From an uncultured Porphyromonadaceae bacterium (GTDB taxonomy: Bacteria; Bacteroidota; Bacteroidia; Bacteroidales; Muribaculaceae), in contig CAJKRG010000044.1 in NCBI GenBank assembly GCA_905202215.1, positions 1 through 26,946 of the forward strand: a stretch of DNA of 26,946 nt, written 5' to 3'. This document shows, piece by piece, positions 16,802 through 25,812 of this stretch. Within the stretch, counting starts at the first letter, position 1; each line of letters starts with the position of its first letter. The notes under the pieces were generated by a model. It searched no databases. It worked only from the letters and a program-made list of their open reading frames with translations, and was not told where the DNA came from. The position numbers and the translations under genes were made by a program.

Positions 16802-18262
16802 ATGAAATTCAAAACCAACATAATCACCGGTGTCGCCCTCTCGGGTGTGCTCGCCCTCGGAATGTCGCTTGTCGCATGCGACAACGACCACACACCCGAC
16901 TGGAACGAAACCGCGCCCTTCGACGTCAATTTCGTGGCATCCACCGTGGCCGAAGGAGCCGAAATCGAAGTCGGCACAAAGACTATCGAACTCACCTACT
17001 CCGCTCCTGTCGCCGTGAGCCAGACCGCCGTCATAACGCTCAACGATGACAAACTGACCGATTCCATCTCGGCCGAAGACCCCCGTGTGCTCGTGCTCAG
17101 GCTTCCAGCCCTCAAAGGTTCGACCGACTATACTCTCACCGTGCCCGAACGCACCGTAGCAGGTATCGGATCCAAAACATTCGCCGACGGCCTGTCCATC
17201 CACTTCAGGACAGCCGGCAAAGTGCTTCCCGTGACTGATATAGAACCTCTTATCAATCCTGCGGCTTCTCAGACCGCAAAGAATGTCCATCAGTTCCTAA
17301 TCGAGAATCACGGCAAGAAAATAATTTCGGGCGCGATGGCCAATGTGAACAACAACAACGACTTCGCCTCATGGATCAAGGACAAGACCGGTAAAGACGT
17401 GGCCTTCACCTGCTACGACTTCATCCATCTGCCCGAGTCGGGTCAGAACTGGATAGACTACACCGACATCACTCCCGCCACACAGCAGTGGAATGCCAAC
17501 GGCCTCGTGGGATACATGTGGCACTGGCGCGTACCGACCGACGAGAAAGCCTACAACGACAAGGATTACAACCGCTACGACAGCTCCATCAAACCCGAAA
17601 ACGGCGGCAGCGGCACAGCCTTCGATATCGAGCGTGCCCTTCAGGACGGCACATGGGAGAACAAGGTTATAATCGAGGATATCGACAAGGTTGCCTCACA
17701 TCTCAAGCTGCTTGAAAATGCAGGAATCCCCGTGATATGGCGTCCGCTCCACGAAGCTGCCGGAAGCTATAAATACGAAGGCGCATGGTTCTGGTGGGGT
17801 GCCAAAGGAGGCGAAGCGACCAAAGAACTGTGGAAACTCATGTACGACCGTCTCGTAAATCATCACGGCATCAACAACCTCATATGGGTATGGACCGCAC
17901 AGTGCGAGGAAGGCTACTACGACCGCATGGCCGCCGACTATCCCGGCAATGAATATGTCGATGTGATCGGTGTCGATGTATATGCCGACAACGACGGCTC
18001 GCAGATCGAGGCATACAACGCTCTAAAGGAGGTATGCGGCGGCAAGAAGCTCATTGTCCTCGGAGAGACCGGCCTGGTGCAGGATCCCGCAAAATGCATG
18101 GCCGACGGCGCATACTGGTCGTGGTTCAACCTCTGGTATACCTACGACATACACAAGACCGGCGCCGACACCGACGGCTTCGGCAACACAGCCGCCTCGC
18201 TTCGGGCCATCATGGAAAGCCCCTATGTCATCACCCGCGACCAGATGCCATCTCTCAAATAA
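16802..18262 (+). CDS. GH26 beta-mannanase lipoprotein with N-terminal Ig-like domain
   Basis: A 486-residue GH26 enzyme cutting beta-1,4-mannan. The signal peptide ends LVAC (Cys26), so it is a lipoprotein. An N-terminal Ig-like domain (about 36-140, SbsA/Big_5-like, with TIELTYSAPV and DYTLTVPERTV) separates the anchor from the catalytic domain (about 150-486). Catalytic residues: acid/base Glu318 in VIWRPLHEAAG and nucleophile Glu422 in LIVLGETG. WFWWGAK (329-335) and WVWTAQ are family-typical subsite aromatics. The spacer domain suits a surface-exposed endo-enzyme. It overlaps nothing and starts 7 bases after the SGBP stop, so the two are tightly coupled. Family is certain from the motifs; endo or exo action is not. 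Confidence 0.93.
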   Translation: MKFKTNIITGVALSGVLALGMSLVACDNDHTPDWNETAPFDVNFVASTVAEGAEIEVGTKTIELTYSAPVAVSQTAVITLNDDKLTDSISAEDPRVLVLRLPALKGSTDYTLTVPERTVAGIGSKTFADGLSIHFRTAGKVLPVTDIEPLINPAASQTAKNVHQFLIENHGKKIISGAMANVNNNNDFASWIKDKTGKDVAFTCYDFIHLPESGQNWIDYTDITPATQQWNANGLVGYMWHWRVPTDEKAYNDKDYNRYDSSIKPENGGSGTAFDIERALQDGTWENKVIIEDIDKVASHLKLLENAGIPVIWRPLHEAAGSYKYEGAWFWWGAKGGEATKELWKLMYDRLVNHHGINNLIWVWTAQCEEGYYDRMAADYPGNEYVDVIGVDVYADNDGSQIEAYNALKEVCGGKKLIVLGETGLVQDPAKCMADGAYWSWFNLWYTYDIHKTGADTDGFGNTAASLRAIMESPYVITRDQMPSLK

Positions 18263-18305
18263 GGTAAGTCCCCCCACTAACCCCTAACCACCCAACACTA
18301 ACCTA
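18263..18305. repeat. Pyrimidine-rich degenerate repeat between the GH26 genes
   Basis: The 43-bp gap is C-rich with CACTAAC, CCCTAAC, CACCCAA and ACTAACC units of about 7 bp. It resembles the pyrimidine arm alone of the hairpin elements elsewhere in the window, but with no purine arm beside it. It starts directly after the stop codon of the first GH26 gene. The resemblance is only suggestive. Confidence 0.3.
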
Positions 18306-19394
18306 ATGAACAGACTCGCAATAGGTCTATTAGCCGTTTCCGCCGCTTTTGCTGCATGTACGCAGCAAAAGACGGCCGGAAACGAGCCTTCGGCCATTAC
18401 TCCGGCCGAAGAACTCAGAGGACGCCTCGAAGCTCAAACCGCCGAAGGCAAAATCCTCTTCGGCCATCACGACGATCCTGTCTATGGTCATGACTGGAAA
18501 TTCGAGCGCGGACGCTCAGATATAAAAGACATCACCGGCAAATATCCCGCCATGATGAGCTGGGACCTCGGGCGTATCGAACTGGGCGACTCGCTCAATA
18601 TCGACGGTGTGCCGTTCAGCCGCATACGCGAGGAAGTGCGCGCCCAGAATGCACGTGGAGGTGTCAATACCTTCAGCTGGCACCTATGGAACCCCGTCAA
18701 CGGCGGCGACAGCTGGCAGGTCACAGATTCGACCATAGTAACCAAGATGGCCAACGACTCTGTCTACAACAAGCTCTACCGCGAACAGGTACGCGCCGTG
18801 GCCGCTTTCCTCGGCTCGCTCACCGACGAAAACGACAGACGCATCGGCGTCATTTTCCGGCCCTGGCACGAAAACAGCGGCGGCTGGTTCTTCTGGGGTT
18901 CGCCCCTATGCTCCGCCGAAGACTATCAGAAACTCTGGACCGACATGCGCGAGGAAATGGATGCAGCCGGAATAGACAATGTGCTCTACGCATACTCGCC
19001 CGACCGCACCGACACACTCGAGGACTATATGAAGCGCTATCCTGGCGATGAACTCGTCGATATCCTCGGCATGGACATCTACCACTTCGGAGGAGAGGAC
19101 GGTACCGATGAATACCGGACCGCCGTCTCGACAGGTCTCGGCATAGTCAGACAGGCCGCCCAGGAGCACGGCAAGATCGCCGCATTCACCGAAACCGGTA
19201 TGGAGAGCATTCCTATGGCCGGATGGTGGACCGACGTCCTCCTGCCCCTTCTTAAGGAAAATCCGGTAAGCTATGTCGTTGTCTGGCGCAATGCCCACGA
19301 CAAACCGGGTCACTTCTACGCCCCTTATCCGGGCCAGATTTCCGAAGAATCTTTCAAAACATTCGCAACCGACTCCACTATAATCTTAATATGA
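18306..19394 (+). CDS. GH26 beta-mannanase, compact (mannobiohydrolase-like)
   Basis: A 362-residue GH26 enzyme with only a signal and a catalytic domain. The signal ends FAAC (Cys18), suggesting a lipoprotein. FGHHDDPVYGHDW (52-64) and SWHLWNP (124-130) are conserved GH26 stretches. The acid/base is Glu189 in FRPWHENSGG and the nucleophile Glu296 in AFTETGME. In size and motifs it recalls the Bacteroides ovatus mannobiose-producing GH26 enzyme (established family knowledge, recalled and not aligned). That would suit it to feed mannobiose to the epimerase and phosphorylase encoded downstream. Differs from the preceding GH26 by lacking the Ig-like domain; the two are not a recent duplication, since their sequences differ strongly around the active site. 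Confidence 0.92.
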   Translation: MNRLAIGLLAVSAAFAACTQQKTAGNEPSAITPAEELRGRLEAQTAEGKILFGHHDDPVYGHDWKFERGRSDIKDITGKYPAMMSWDLGRIELGDSLNIDGVPFSRIREEVRAQNARGGVNTFSWHLWNPVNGGDSWQVTDSTIVTKMANDSVYNKLYREQVRAVAAFLGSLTDENDRRIGVIFRPWHENSGGWFFWGSPLCSAEDYQKLWTDMREEMDAAGIDNVLYAYSPDRTDTLEDYMKRYPGDELVDILGMDIYHFGGEDGTDEYRTAVSTGLGIVRQAAQEHGKIAAFTETGMESIPMAGWWTDVLLPLLKENPVSYVVVWRNAHDKPGHFYAPYPGQISEESFKTFATDSTIILI

Positions 19395-19395
19395 C

Positions 19396-19478
19396 GTGAA
19401 AAGTGAAAGGTGAAAAGTGAAATCAACAGCATTATTATCAAAAACCATTTACTTCACTTTTCACCTTCCACCATTCAC
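19396..19478. repeat. Heptamer repeat hairpin inside the operon
   Basis: Four 7-bp units GTGAAAA, GTGAAAG, GTGAAAA, GTGAAAT (19396-19423) are followed by a 27-bp AT-rich spacer. Four inverted units ACTTCAC, TTTTCAC, CTTCCAC and CATTCAC (19451-19478) follow. It begins one base after the stop of the second GH26 gene and ends 23 bases before GH130. The RNA can form a stem of about 28 bp with mismatches. No promoter motif is visible between it and GH130, so it probably tunes read-through or mRNA stability, not full termination. Confidence 0.8.
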
Positions 19479-19501
19479 CAACTATTACTGCTTCGCAATC
19501 A

Positions 19502-20689
19502 ATGAATATTTTCGAATATAGAAAAAATCTTGTCCTCGCACGCTACGAGGAACTCATCGCTCGACCCAACGAGGCTATCGAAGGCAACGGCATATACTGC
19601 CGCTACAAGAACCCCGTCATAACCGCCGAAATGGTTCCCCCGACCTGGAAATATGACTTCAATCCTGCCACAAACCCATATTTTATGGAGCGCATAGGAG
19701 TCAACGCCACTCTCAACTCGGGAGCCATCAAATGGAACGGCAAATATATACTCATAGTGCGCGTCGAGGGCAACGACCGCAAATCGTTCTTCGCCGTGGC
19801 CGAAAGCCCAAACGGCATTGATAATTTCCGTTTCTGGAAGCGACCCGTCACGATGCCCGATACCGACAATATAGGCACCAACGTATACGACATGCGACTC
19901 ACCGCCCACGAAGACGGCTATATCTACGGCCTTTTCTGCGTTGAGCGCCACGACGATTCGCAGCCCGGTGACCTCTCGGCTGCCACAGCCGCATGTGGTA
20001 TCGCCCGAACCAAAGACCTCGTGAACTGGGAGCGCCTTCCCGACCTCAAGTGCGCCAGCCAGCAGCGCAACGTCGTTCTTCACCCCGAGTTTGTCAACGG
20101 CAAATATGCCCTCTATACACGCCCGCAGGATTCCTTTATCGACACCGGCAGCGGAGGCGGCATTGGCTGGACTCTCATCGACGACATCACCAAAGCAGAG
20201 ATAACCGAGCCGGAGCGAATAATCGACGAACGTATCTACCACACTATCAAGGAGGTGAAAAACGGCGAGGGTCCGCACCCCATCAAGACGCCGAAAGGCT
20301 GGCTCCATCTCGCCCACGGCGTACGCAACTGCGCCTCCGGCCTCCGCTATGTGCTCTACATGTACATGACCGCTCTCGACGAACCCTGGCGCAAAATAGC
20401 CTCTCCCGGAGGTTACTTCATGGCGCCCGTTGGCGAAGAATATACCGGCGACGTGATGAACGTTCTTTTTGCCAACGGCTGGATCGCAGACGAAGACGGA
20501 AAGGTATTCATATATTACGCCTCGTCCGACACCCGCATGCATGTGGCCACATCGACGATCGACCGCCTGGTAGACTATTGCCTCAATACTCCTGCCGACG
20601 GCCTCACGACAGCCGAATCGGTAAGGACCATCAACCGTCTGATCGACGCGAATCTCGAAATTCTCTCACCGGCCCTCGTGGCCGAATAA
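19502..20689 (+). CDS. GH130 4-O-beta-mannosyl-glucose phosphorylase
   Basis: A 395-residue cytoplasmic enzyme without a signal peptide. It matches the GH130_1 type, which phosphorolyses beta-1,4-mannosyl-glucose to mannose-1-phosphate and glucose (EC 2.4.1.281). The five-bladed propeller shows RIGVNATLNSGAIKW (64-78), RVEGNDRKSFFAVAES (87-102) and the proton-donor Asp130 in GTNVYDMRLT. A phosphate-site region of GH130 is represented by HPEFVNGKYALYTRP, and EGPHPIKTPKGWLHLAHGVR is also typical. Length is normal for the family. Placed before the transporter and cellobiose 2-epimerase, it gives the known mannobiose route (epimerise, then phosphorolyse). It opens the mainly cytoplasmic half of the operon, right after the 19396-19478 hairpin. 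Confidence 0.94.
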   Translation: MNIFEYRKNLVLARYEELIARPNEAIEGNGIYCRYKNPVITAEMVPPTWKYDFNPATNPYFMERIGVNATLNSGAIKWNGKYILIVRVEGNDRKSFFAVAESPNGIDNFRFWKRPVTMPDTDNIGTNVYDMRLTAHEDGYIYGLFCVERHDDSQPGDLSAATAACGIARTKDLVNWERLPDLKCASQQRNVVLHPEFVNGKYALYTRPQDSFIDTGSGGGIGWTLIDDITKAEITEPERIIDERIYHTIKEVKNGEGPHPIKTPKGWLHLAHGVRNCASGLRYVLYMYMTALDEPWRKIASPGGYFMAPVGEEYTGDVMNVLFANGWIADEDGKVFIYYASSDTRMHVATSTIDRLVDYCLNTPADGLTTAESVRTINRLIDANLEILSPALVAE

Positions 20690-20701
20690 GAGCGCCATGT
20701 C

Positions 20702-22141
20702 ATGACGAACCTCAAGGAAAAAATCGGCTACGGATTCGGCGACATGTCGTCGTCGATGTTCTGGAAAGTCTTCAGCTACTATCTGCCTTTCTTCTACTCG
20801 AATATTTTCGGCCTTTCGCTTGTCGACGCCGCGCTTCTGGTGCTTGTGACAAGAATATGGGACGCCATATCCGACCCGATGATGGGCATAGTGGCCGACC
20901 GCACGCGCACCCGCTGGGGTAAATACCGTCCCTATCTTCTGTGGGTTGCGGCACCCTTCTCGATATGCGGCATACTGCTTTTCACCACTCCCGATTTCTC
21001 ATACGCGGGTAAACTGGTCTGGGCTTATGTCACATACATACTGATGATGACAGTCTATACCGGCATCAATGTGCCGTACGGAGCTATGCTCGGCGTCATT
21101 TCCGACAATCCCAAGGAAAAGACCGTGTTTTCGTCGTTCCGCATGTTTTTCGCCTACGGAGGCTCGTTCATCGCTCTTTTCTCGTGGGATCCGCTGTGCC
21201 GCTTCTTCCAGAACAGCATGGGCGCCTCGCCGGCCTCAAGCTGGCAGTTCGCCATGTGCGTCATCGCAGCCGCATGTCTGGTGCTTTTCCTTTGCTGCTT
21301 CGCCATGACACGCGAGACTGTCCGGACTGTCCCCACCGGGTCGGTCGGCAGCGACTTCCGGTCGCTGCTCTCCAACAGGCCCTGGTGGCTCCTGATCGGA
21401 GCCGCACTCTGCTTCAACCTCTTCAACACAGTCCGCGGTGCCACCGTGGCATACTTTTTTGCCGATGTCATCGGTTCGGATGCATGGCTGCCGTTCGGGC
21501 CTTTCGGCAACATTCTCTTCTACTCCGGTCTCTTCCTCGGTATCGGGGAAATAGCCAATATGATAGGCGTGGCGCTCGCCGTACCCGTCTCGGGGCGTTT
21601 CGGAAAGAAAAACACCTTCATTGCCGTCAATCTGGTGCTCGTGGTGCTCAGCACGGCTTTTTTCCTGCTTCCCGTCAGTCCGGCCGGATACTGGCTGATG
21701 CTCCTCTTCCAGGTGTTCATATCGGTGTTCACGGGTATGATGTCGCCCCTCATATGGTCGATGTATGCCGACGTGAGCGACTACGCCGAGCTTAAATTCA
21801 ATTCGGCATCCACGGGTCTCATTTTCTCATCGTCCTCGATGGCACAGAAATTCGGAGGCGCCCTCGGCGGCGCGGCGGTACTCTGGCTGCTCAACGCCTG
21901 CGGCTACGACGAAGCCGCAACAGGTCTGGCCCAGCCGGCTTCGGCTATCGGCTGCCTGTGGTATCTGATGACTCTGATCCCGGCCGGCGTGGCGGCCGCG
22001 GCCGCACTGATAGCATGGTTCTATCCGCTATCAACCGAAGCGGTCAATGAAATAGTGACAAAACTCCGCAACCGCCGTCGCAATTTCAATGAATCAACTC
22101 CGACTGAAGACGAAGCAACCGATTTTGCAAACGTTATATGA
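20702..22141 (+). CDS. GPH-type sugar:cation symporter (MFS)
   Basis: A 479-residue inner-membrane transporter of the glycoside-pentoside-hexuronide:cation family, with about 12 membrane segments. The GPH signature RIWDAISDPMMGIVADRTRT (51-70) followed by RWGKYRPYLLW includes the cation-binding acidic residues Asp54 and Asp58. A C-terminal cytoplasmic tail is rich in charged residues. In this operon it probably imports mannobiose or short manno-oligosaccharides from the periplasm for the epimerase and GH130. It starts 12 bases after GH130 and its TGA overlaps the ATG of the epimerase gene (ATGA at 22138-22141), so translation of the two is likely coupled. Confidence 0.93.
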   Translation: MTNLKEKIGYGFGDMSSSMFWKVFSYYLPFFYSNIFGLSLVDAALLVLVTRIWDAISDPMMGIVADRTRTRWGKYRPYLLWVAAPFSICGILLFTTPDFSYAGKLVWAYVTYILMMTVYTGINVPYGAMLGVISDNPKEKTVFSSFRMFFAYGGSFIALFSWDPLCRFFQNSMGASPASSWQFAMCVIAAACLVLFLCCFAMTRETVRTVPTGSVGSDFRSLLSNRPWWLLIGAALCFNLFNTVRGATVAYFFADVIGSDAWLPFGPFGNILFYSGLFLGIGEIANMIGVALAVPVSGRFGKKNTFIAVNLVLVVLSTAFFLLPVSPAGYWLMLLFQVFISVFTGMMSPLIWSMYADVSDYAELKFNSASTGLIFSSSSMAQKFGGALGGAAVLWLLNACGYDEAATGLAQPASAIGCLWYLMTLIPAGVAAAAALIAWFYPLSTEAVNEIVTKLRNRRRNFNESTPTEDEATDFANVI

Positions 22142-23319
22142 CTAAACAGCAACTCTGTGCGGAGGTTATAGAAAACCTCCGCACAAACATACTCCCCTAC
22201 TGGACCGACAGGATGACCGATCCACGCGGCGGATTCTACGGACGCCGCGACGGCAACGACCGTCTCGATCCCGATGCTCCCAAGGGAGCGATCCTGAATG
22301 CCCGTATACTGTGGGCGTTCTCGGCCGCATACCGCGTCATAGGCGACAATGCTTATCTCGAAGCCGCCACCCGCGCAAAACGCGAGATCATCGACCGTTT
22401 CTACGACAGCGAATACGGCGGCATATACTGGTCTGTAAGCGCCGACGGCAAGCCCCTCGACACAAAAAAACAGTTCTACGCCATCGGGTTCGCCATCTAC
22501 GGTCTGTCGGAATATGCCCGTGCGACAGGCGACACCGAAGCTCTTGACTACGCCGTCCGCCTCTTCCACGACATCGAGGATCACAGCCGCGACCGCATCC
22601 AAGGAGGTTACATCGAAGCCCTTACCCGCGACTGGCAGCCGATCGCCGACATGCGTCTGAGCGAGAAAGATGCCAACGCGTCCAAAACGATGAATACCCA
22701 TCTGCATATCATCGAGCCGTATACCACTCTCCTGCGCGTATGGCCCGACCCCGCGCTGAAAGAGGCGACAAAGGAACTTCTCGGCATTTTTCTCGATAAA
22801 ATCGCCGCTCCGCAGTGGCGCGGACATATGGGTCTGTTCTTCGACGACAGCTGGCACCGTTCCGACGGTATCATATCATACGGCCACGACATCGAAGCCT
22901 CGTGGCTGCTCCTCGAAACAGCACAGGTACTGGCCGACGAGGCCCTTCTTGCACGCACGCTCGACGCCACAAAACATATCGCCGACGCGGCCCTCCGCGG
23001 CCGTCGCACCGACGGTTCGATGATCTATGAGCGCCACGCCGACGGAAGCTTCGACAACGACAGGCATTGGTGGGTACAGGCCGAACAGATGGTCGGTCTC
23101 ATATGGCTCCACTGCTATCACGGCGACACAACCGCACTCGAAAAAGCCGCGCAGACTTGGCAATACATCACCGAAAATATCGTTGACAATAAAAACGGAG
23201 AGTGGTACTGGAGCCGTAAGGACGGCTGCATTAACCGCACCGACGATAAAGCCGGTTTCTGGAAATGCCCCTACCACAATACCAGAATGTGCCTCGAAGT
23301 CTATGAACGCCTTAAATAA
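22138..23319 (+). CDS. Cellobiose 2-epimerase (AGE family)
   Basis: A 393-residue cytoplasmic (alpha/alpha)6-barrel epimerase of the N-acylglucosamine 2-epimerase family. Cellobiose 2-epimerases convert the reducing-end mannose of mannobiose to glucose, giving the substrate of GH130. Catalytic-type histidines are visible: His188 in MNTHLHIIEPY, His250 in ISYGHDIEASWLL and His380 in CPYHNTRMCLEVYERL, with spacing as in known enzymes. Aromatic lining WYWSRKDG and HWWVQAEQMVG are typical. No signal peptide. The GPH transporter gene overlaps its start by 4 bases and GH3 starts 6 bases after its stop. Cellobiose from glucomannan could be a second substrate. Confidence 0.94.
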   Translation: MTKQQLCAEVIENLRTNILPYWTDRMTDPRGGFYGRRDGNDRLDPDAPKGAILNARILWAFSAAYRVIGDNAYLEAATRAKREIIDRFYDSEYGGIYWSVSADGKPLDTKKQFYAIGFAIYGLSEYARATGDTEALDYAVRLFHDIEDHSRDRIQGGYIEALTRDWQPIADMRLSEKDANASKTMNTHLHIIEPYTTLLRVWPDPALKEATKELLGIFLDKIAAPQWRGHMGLFFDDSWHRSDGIISYGHDIEASWLLLETAQVLADEALLARTLDATKHIADAALRGRRTDGSMIYERHADGSFDNDRHWWVQAEQMVGLIWLHCYHGDTTALEKAAQTWQYITENIVDNKNGEWYWSRKDGCINRTDDKAGFWKCPYHNTRMCLEVYERLK

Positions 23320-23325
23320 AAACGC

Positions 23326-25650
23326 ATGAAAATCAAAACTATGCTTACAATATCCGCAATCTCCGGAAGCGCGCTCGCCGCTGGAGCCGTACAACCGGCT
23401 ATTCCGCAGGATCCCAAGATTGAAGCGGCTGTCGAAAAGACTCTCGCAGCCATGAGCCTCGATGAAAAAATCGGCCAGATGACCGAACTGTCGATCGATG
23501 TACTCGGCTCGTGGAAAGACGGCGAATTCTTTCTCGACCCCGACAAAGTGCACGAAGCTATCGCCGTATATAAAGTAGGCTCTGTCCTCAACGCTCCCGG
23601 TGGCCCCACGGCGCAGACTCCCGCCAAATGGGAAGAAATAATCGGATATCTCCAGAAAATATCCATGCAGGAGATAGGCATTCCATGCATCTACGGTCTC
23701 GACCAGAACCACGGCACCACATACACGCTCGGCGGCATCCTCTTCCCGCAGAACATCAATGTCGGAGCCTCGTTCAACGCCGAAATGGCCCGCGAGGCCG
23801 CTGCCGTCACCGCATACGAGACACGCGCCGCCGACTGTCCCTGGACATATTCGCCGACAGTCGATCTCACTCGCGATCCTCGCTGGCCACGCGTATGGGA
23901 AAACTTCGGAGAGGATCCGCTCGTCAACGCCGTCATGGGTTCGCAGCAGATACGCGGGTTCCAGGGCGACGACCCCAACCATGTAGGCTCCGACCATATA
24001 GCCGCCTGCGTGAAACATTACTTCGGTTACGGCGCCCCCCGCACCGGCAAGGACCGAACACCGGCATATATAGCGCCCTCCGAACTTCGCGAAAAATTCT
24101 TCGAGCCTTTCCGCGCATGTATCGAGGCCGGAGCACTCAGCCTTATGGTCAACAGCGGATCGATCAACGGCATGCCCGTGCATGCAAGCTATGAATGGCT
24201 CACTCGATGGCTCAAGGAAGACCTCGGCTGGGATGGCATGATCGTCACCGACTGGGCCGACATCAACAATCTCTACACACGCGAGCACGTCGCCGCCGAC
24301 AAGAAGGAAGCTATCGAAATGGCCATCAATGCAGGCATCGACATGTCGATGGAACCATACGACCTCAACTTCTGCACCCTCCTCAAGGAGCTTGTGCAGG
24401 AAAAACGCGTAAGCATGGAGCGCATCGACGATGCCACGCGGCGCATACTCCGCCTAAAATACCGTCTCGGTCTCTTCGCCTATCCCGATACATATTTCAG
24501 GAACTATCCGCAGTTCGACAGCAAGGCGCACCGCGAACTCGCCGTCCGCGCCGCCGAGGAATCGGAAATTCTGCTCAAGAACGACGGCGCACTCCTCCCG
24601 CTCAAAAAAGGTATACGTATCCTTGTGACCGGCCCCAACGCCAACTCCATGCGCTGTCTCAACGGCGGCTGGAGCTATTCATGGCAGGGCCATCTCACCG
24701 ACCGTTTCGCCGGCGAATACAATACCGTCTACGAAGCCATCGCCAATAAATTCGGCGCCTCGAATGTAATCCTCGAGCAGGGCGTCACCTATCCCGCCGA
24801 GGGCGCATACTACGAAGAAAATGAACCTGAAATCGAAAAGGCCGTAGCGGCAGCCGCCGGAGTCGACGTCATTGTGGCCTGCATAGGCGAAAATTCTTAC
24901 TGCGAGACGCCCGGTAACCTCGACGACCTCGCCCTCTCCGAAAACCAGCGTGAACTCGTCAAAGCGCTTGCTGACACCGGCAAACCGATTGTCCTCATTC
25001 TCAATGGCGGACGCCCCCGTCTCGTCAACGACATCGAACCGCTGGCGCAGGCAGTGGTAAACATCCTGCTCCCGGGCAACTTCGGCGCCGATGCCCTCGC
25101 CAACATCCTCTCAGGCGACGCCAATCCAAGTGCCCGCATGCCATACACCTATCCCCACCATCAGGCTTCTCTCACCACCTACGACTACCGCGTGAGCGAG
25201 GAAACCGCAAAAATGGAAGGTGCATACGACTATACCGCCGACGTAGCCGTACAATGGCCGTTCGGCTTCGGACTAAGCTATACCACATTTGCTTACAGCG
25301 ATCTTCGTGTCTCCAAAACCGATTTTACGCCTGATGACGAAATAACCGTCTCCGTCGATGTGACCAATACCGGTCGCCACATCGGAAAAGAGGCAGTTCT
25401 TCTTTACAGCCGCGACATGGTCGCCTCGCTCGTACCCGACAACCGACGTCTGAGAGCATTCACCAAAATCGAGCTTAAACCGGGCGAGACACGCACCGTC
25501 GATTTCAGGCTCAAAGCCTCCGATCTCGCATTCGTCGGCCCCGACGGCAACTGGATTATCGAAAAAGGACAGTTCCGCCTCCAGATCGCCGACCGCACCG
25601 CCATGATCGAATGCAAAGAAACCAAACATCTCTCCATCAGCAAACGCTGA
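23326..25650 (+). CDS. GH3 beta-glucosidase, secreted
   Basis: A 774-residue GH3 exo-glycosidase. The signal peptide ends near ALAAGAVQ without a lipobox, so a periplasmic enzyme is likely. Order: TIM barrel (about 32-385, with KHYFGYG at 230-236 and nucleophile Asp309 in GMIVTDWADI), alpha/beta sandwich (about 410-640, with ILLKNDGALLPL, VTGPNANS and the LLPGNFGADALANIL segment) and a C-terminal fibronectin-III-like domain (about 665-760, starting after FGFGLSYTTF). Known GH3 members with this order release terminal beta-glucose. Here it would trim glucose from glucomannan oligosaccharides, though a beta-mannosidase or mixed specificity cannot be excluded. Last gene of the operon, followed by a terminator. 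Confidence 0.94.
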   Translation: MKIKTMLTISAISGSALAAGAVQPAIPQDPKIEAAVEKTLAAMSLDEKIGQMTELSIDVLGSWKDGEFFLDPDKVHEAIAVYKVGSVLNAPGGPTAQTPAKWEEIIGYLQKISMQEIGIPCIYGLDQNHGTTYTLGGILFPQNINVGASFNAEMAREAAAVTAYETRAADCPWTYSPTVDLTRDPRWPRVWENFGEDPLVNAVMGSQQIRGFQGDDPNHVGSDHIAACVKHYFGYGAPRTGKDRTPAYIAPSELREKFFEPFRACIEAGALSLMVNSGSINGMPVHASYEWLTRWLKEDLGWDGMIVTDWADINNLYTREHVAADKKEAIEMAINAGIDMSMEPYDLNFCTLLKELVQEKRVSMERIDDATRRILRLKYRLGLFAYPDTYFRNYPQFDSKAHRELAVRAAEESEILLKNDGALLPLKKGIRILVTGPNANSMRCLNGGWSYSWQGHLTDRFAGEYNTVYEAIANKFGASNVILEQGVTYPAEGAYYEENEPEIEKAVAAAAGVDVIVACIGENSYCETPGNLDDLALSENQRELVKALADTGKPIVLILNGGRPRLVNDIEPLAQAVVNILLPGNFGADALANILSGDANPSARMPYTYPHHQASLTTYDYRVSEETAKMEGAYDYTADVAVQWPFGFGLSYTTFAYSDLRVSKTDFTPDDEITVSVDVTNTGRHIGKEAVLLYSRDMVASLVPDNRRLRAFTKIELKPGETRTVDFRLKASDLAFVGPDGNWIIEKGQFRLQIADRTAMIECKETKHLSISKR

Positions 25651-25669
25651 CCCATTCTACCCTCCCCTC

Positions 25670-25700
25670 AAGTCCTGTACCCCCGGTGCAGGACTTTTTT
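25670..25700 (+). terminator. Intrinsic terminator of the mannan operon
   Basis: AAGTCCTGTACC (25670-25681) pairs with GGTGCAGGACTT (25685-25696) over 12 bp with one G-T pair and a CCC loop. The T-tract runs through 25700. It lies 20 bases after the GH3 stop. Confidence 0.92.
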
Positions 25701-25812
25701 ATGTCCGGGAAAATACGCTCATCGTTTCTCGTAAACCGAAGTACAAACAATGACAATAATACATTCCTTTCGACCTGCCTTAACTAATATTTTGGCTATA
25801 ACATTTTTATCA

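Noticed and set aside
19395..19501. Internal promoter in front of GH130
   Set aside because: No TAnnTTTG box with a suitable upstream TTTG is visible in the gap.
22876..24288. 470-codon open frame on the minus strand
   Set aside because: Antisense to the epimerase and GH3 genes, whose catalytic motifs are intact. The antisense peptide is low in plausible protein features.
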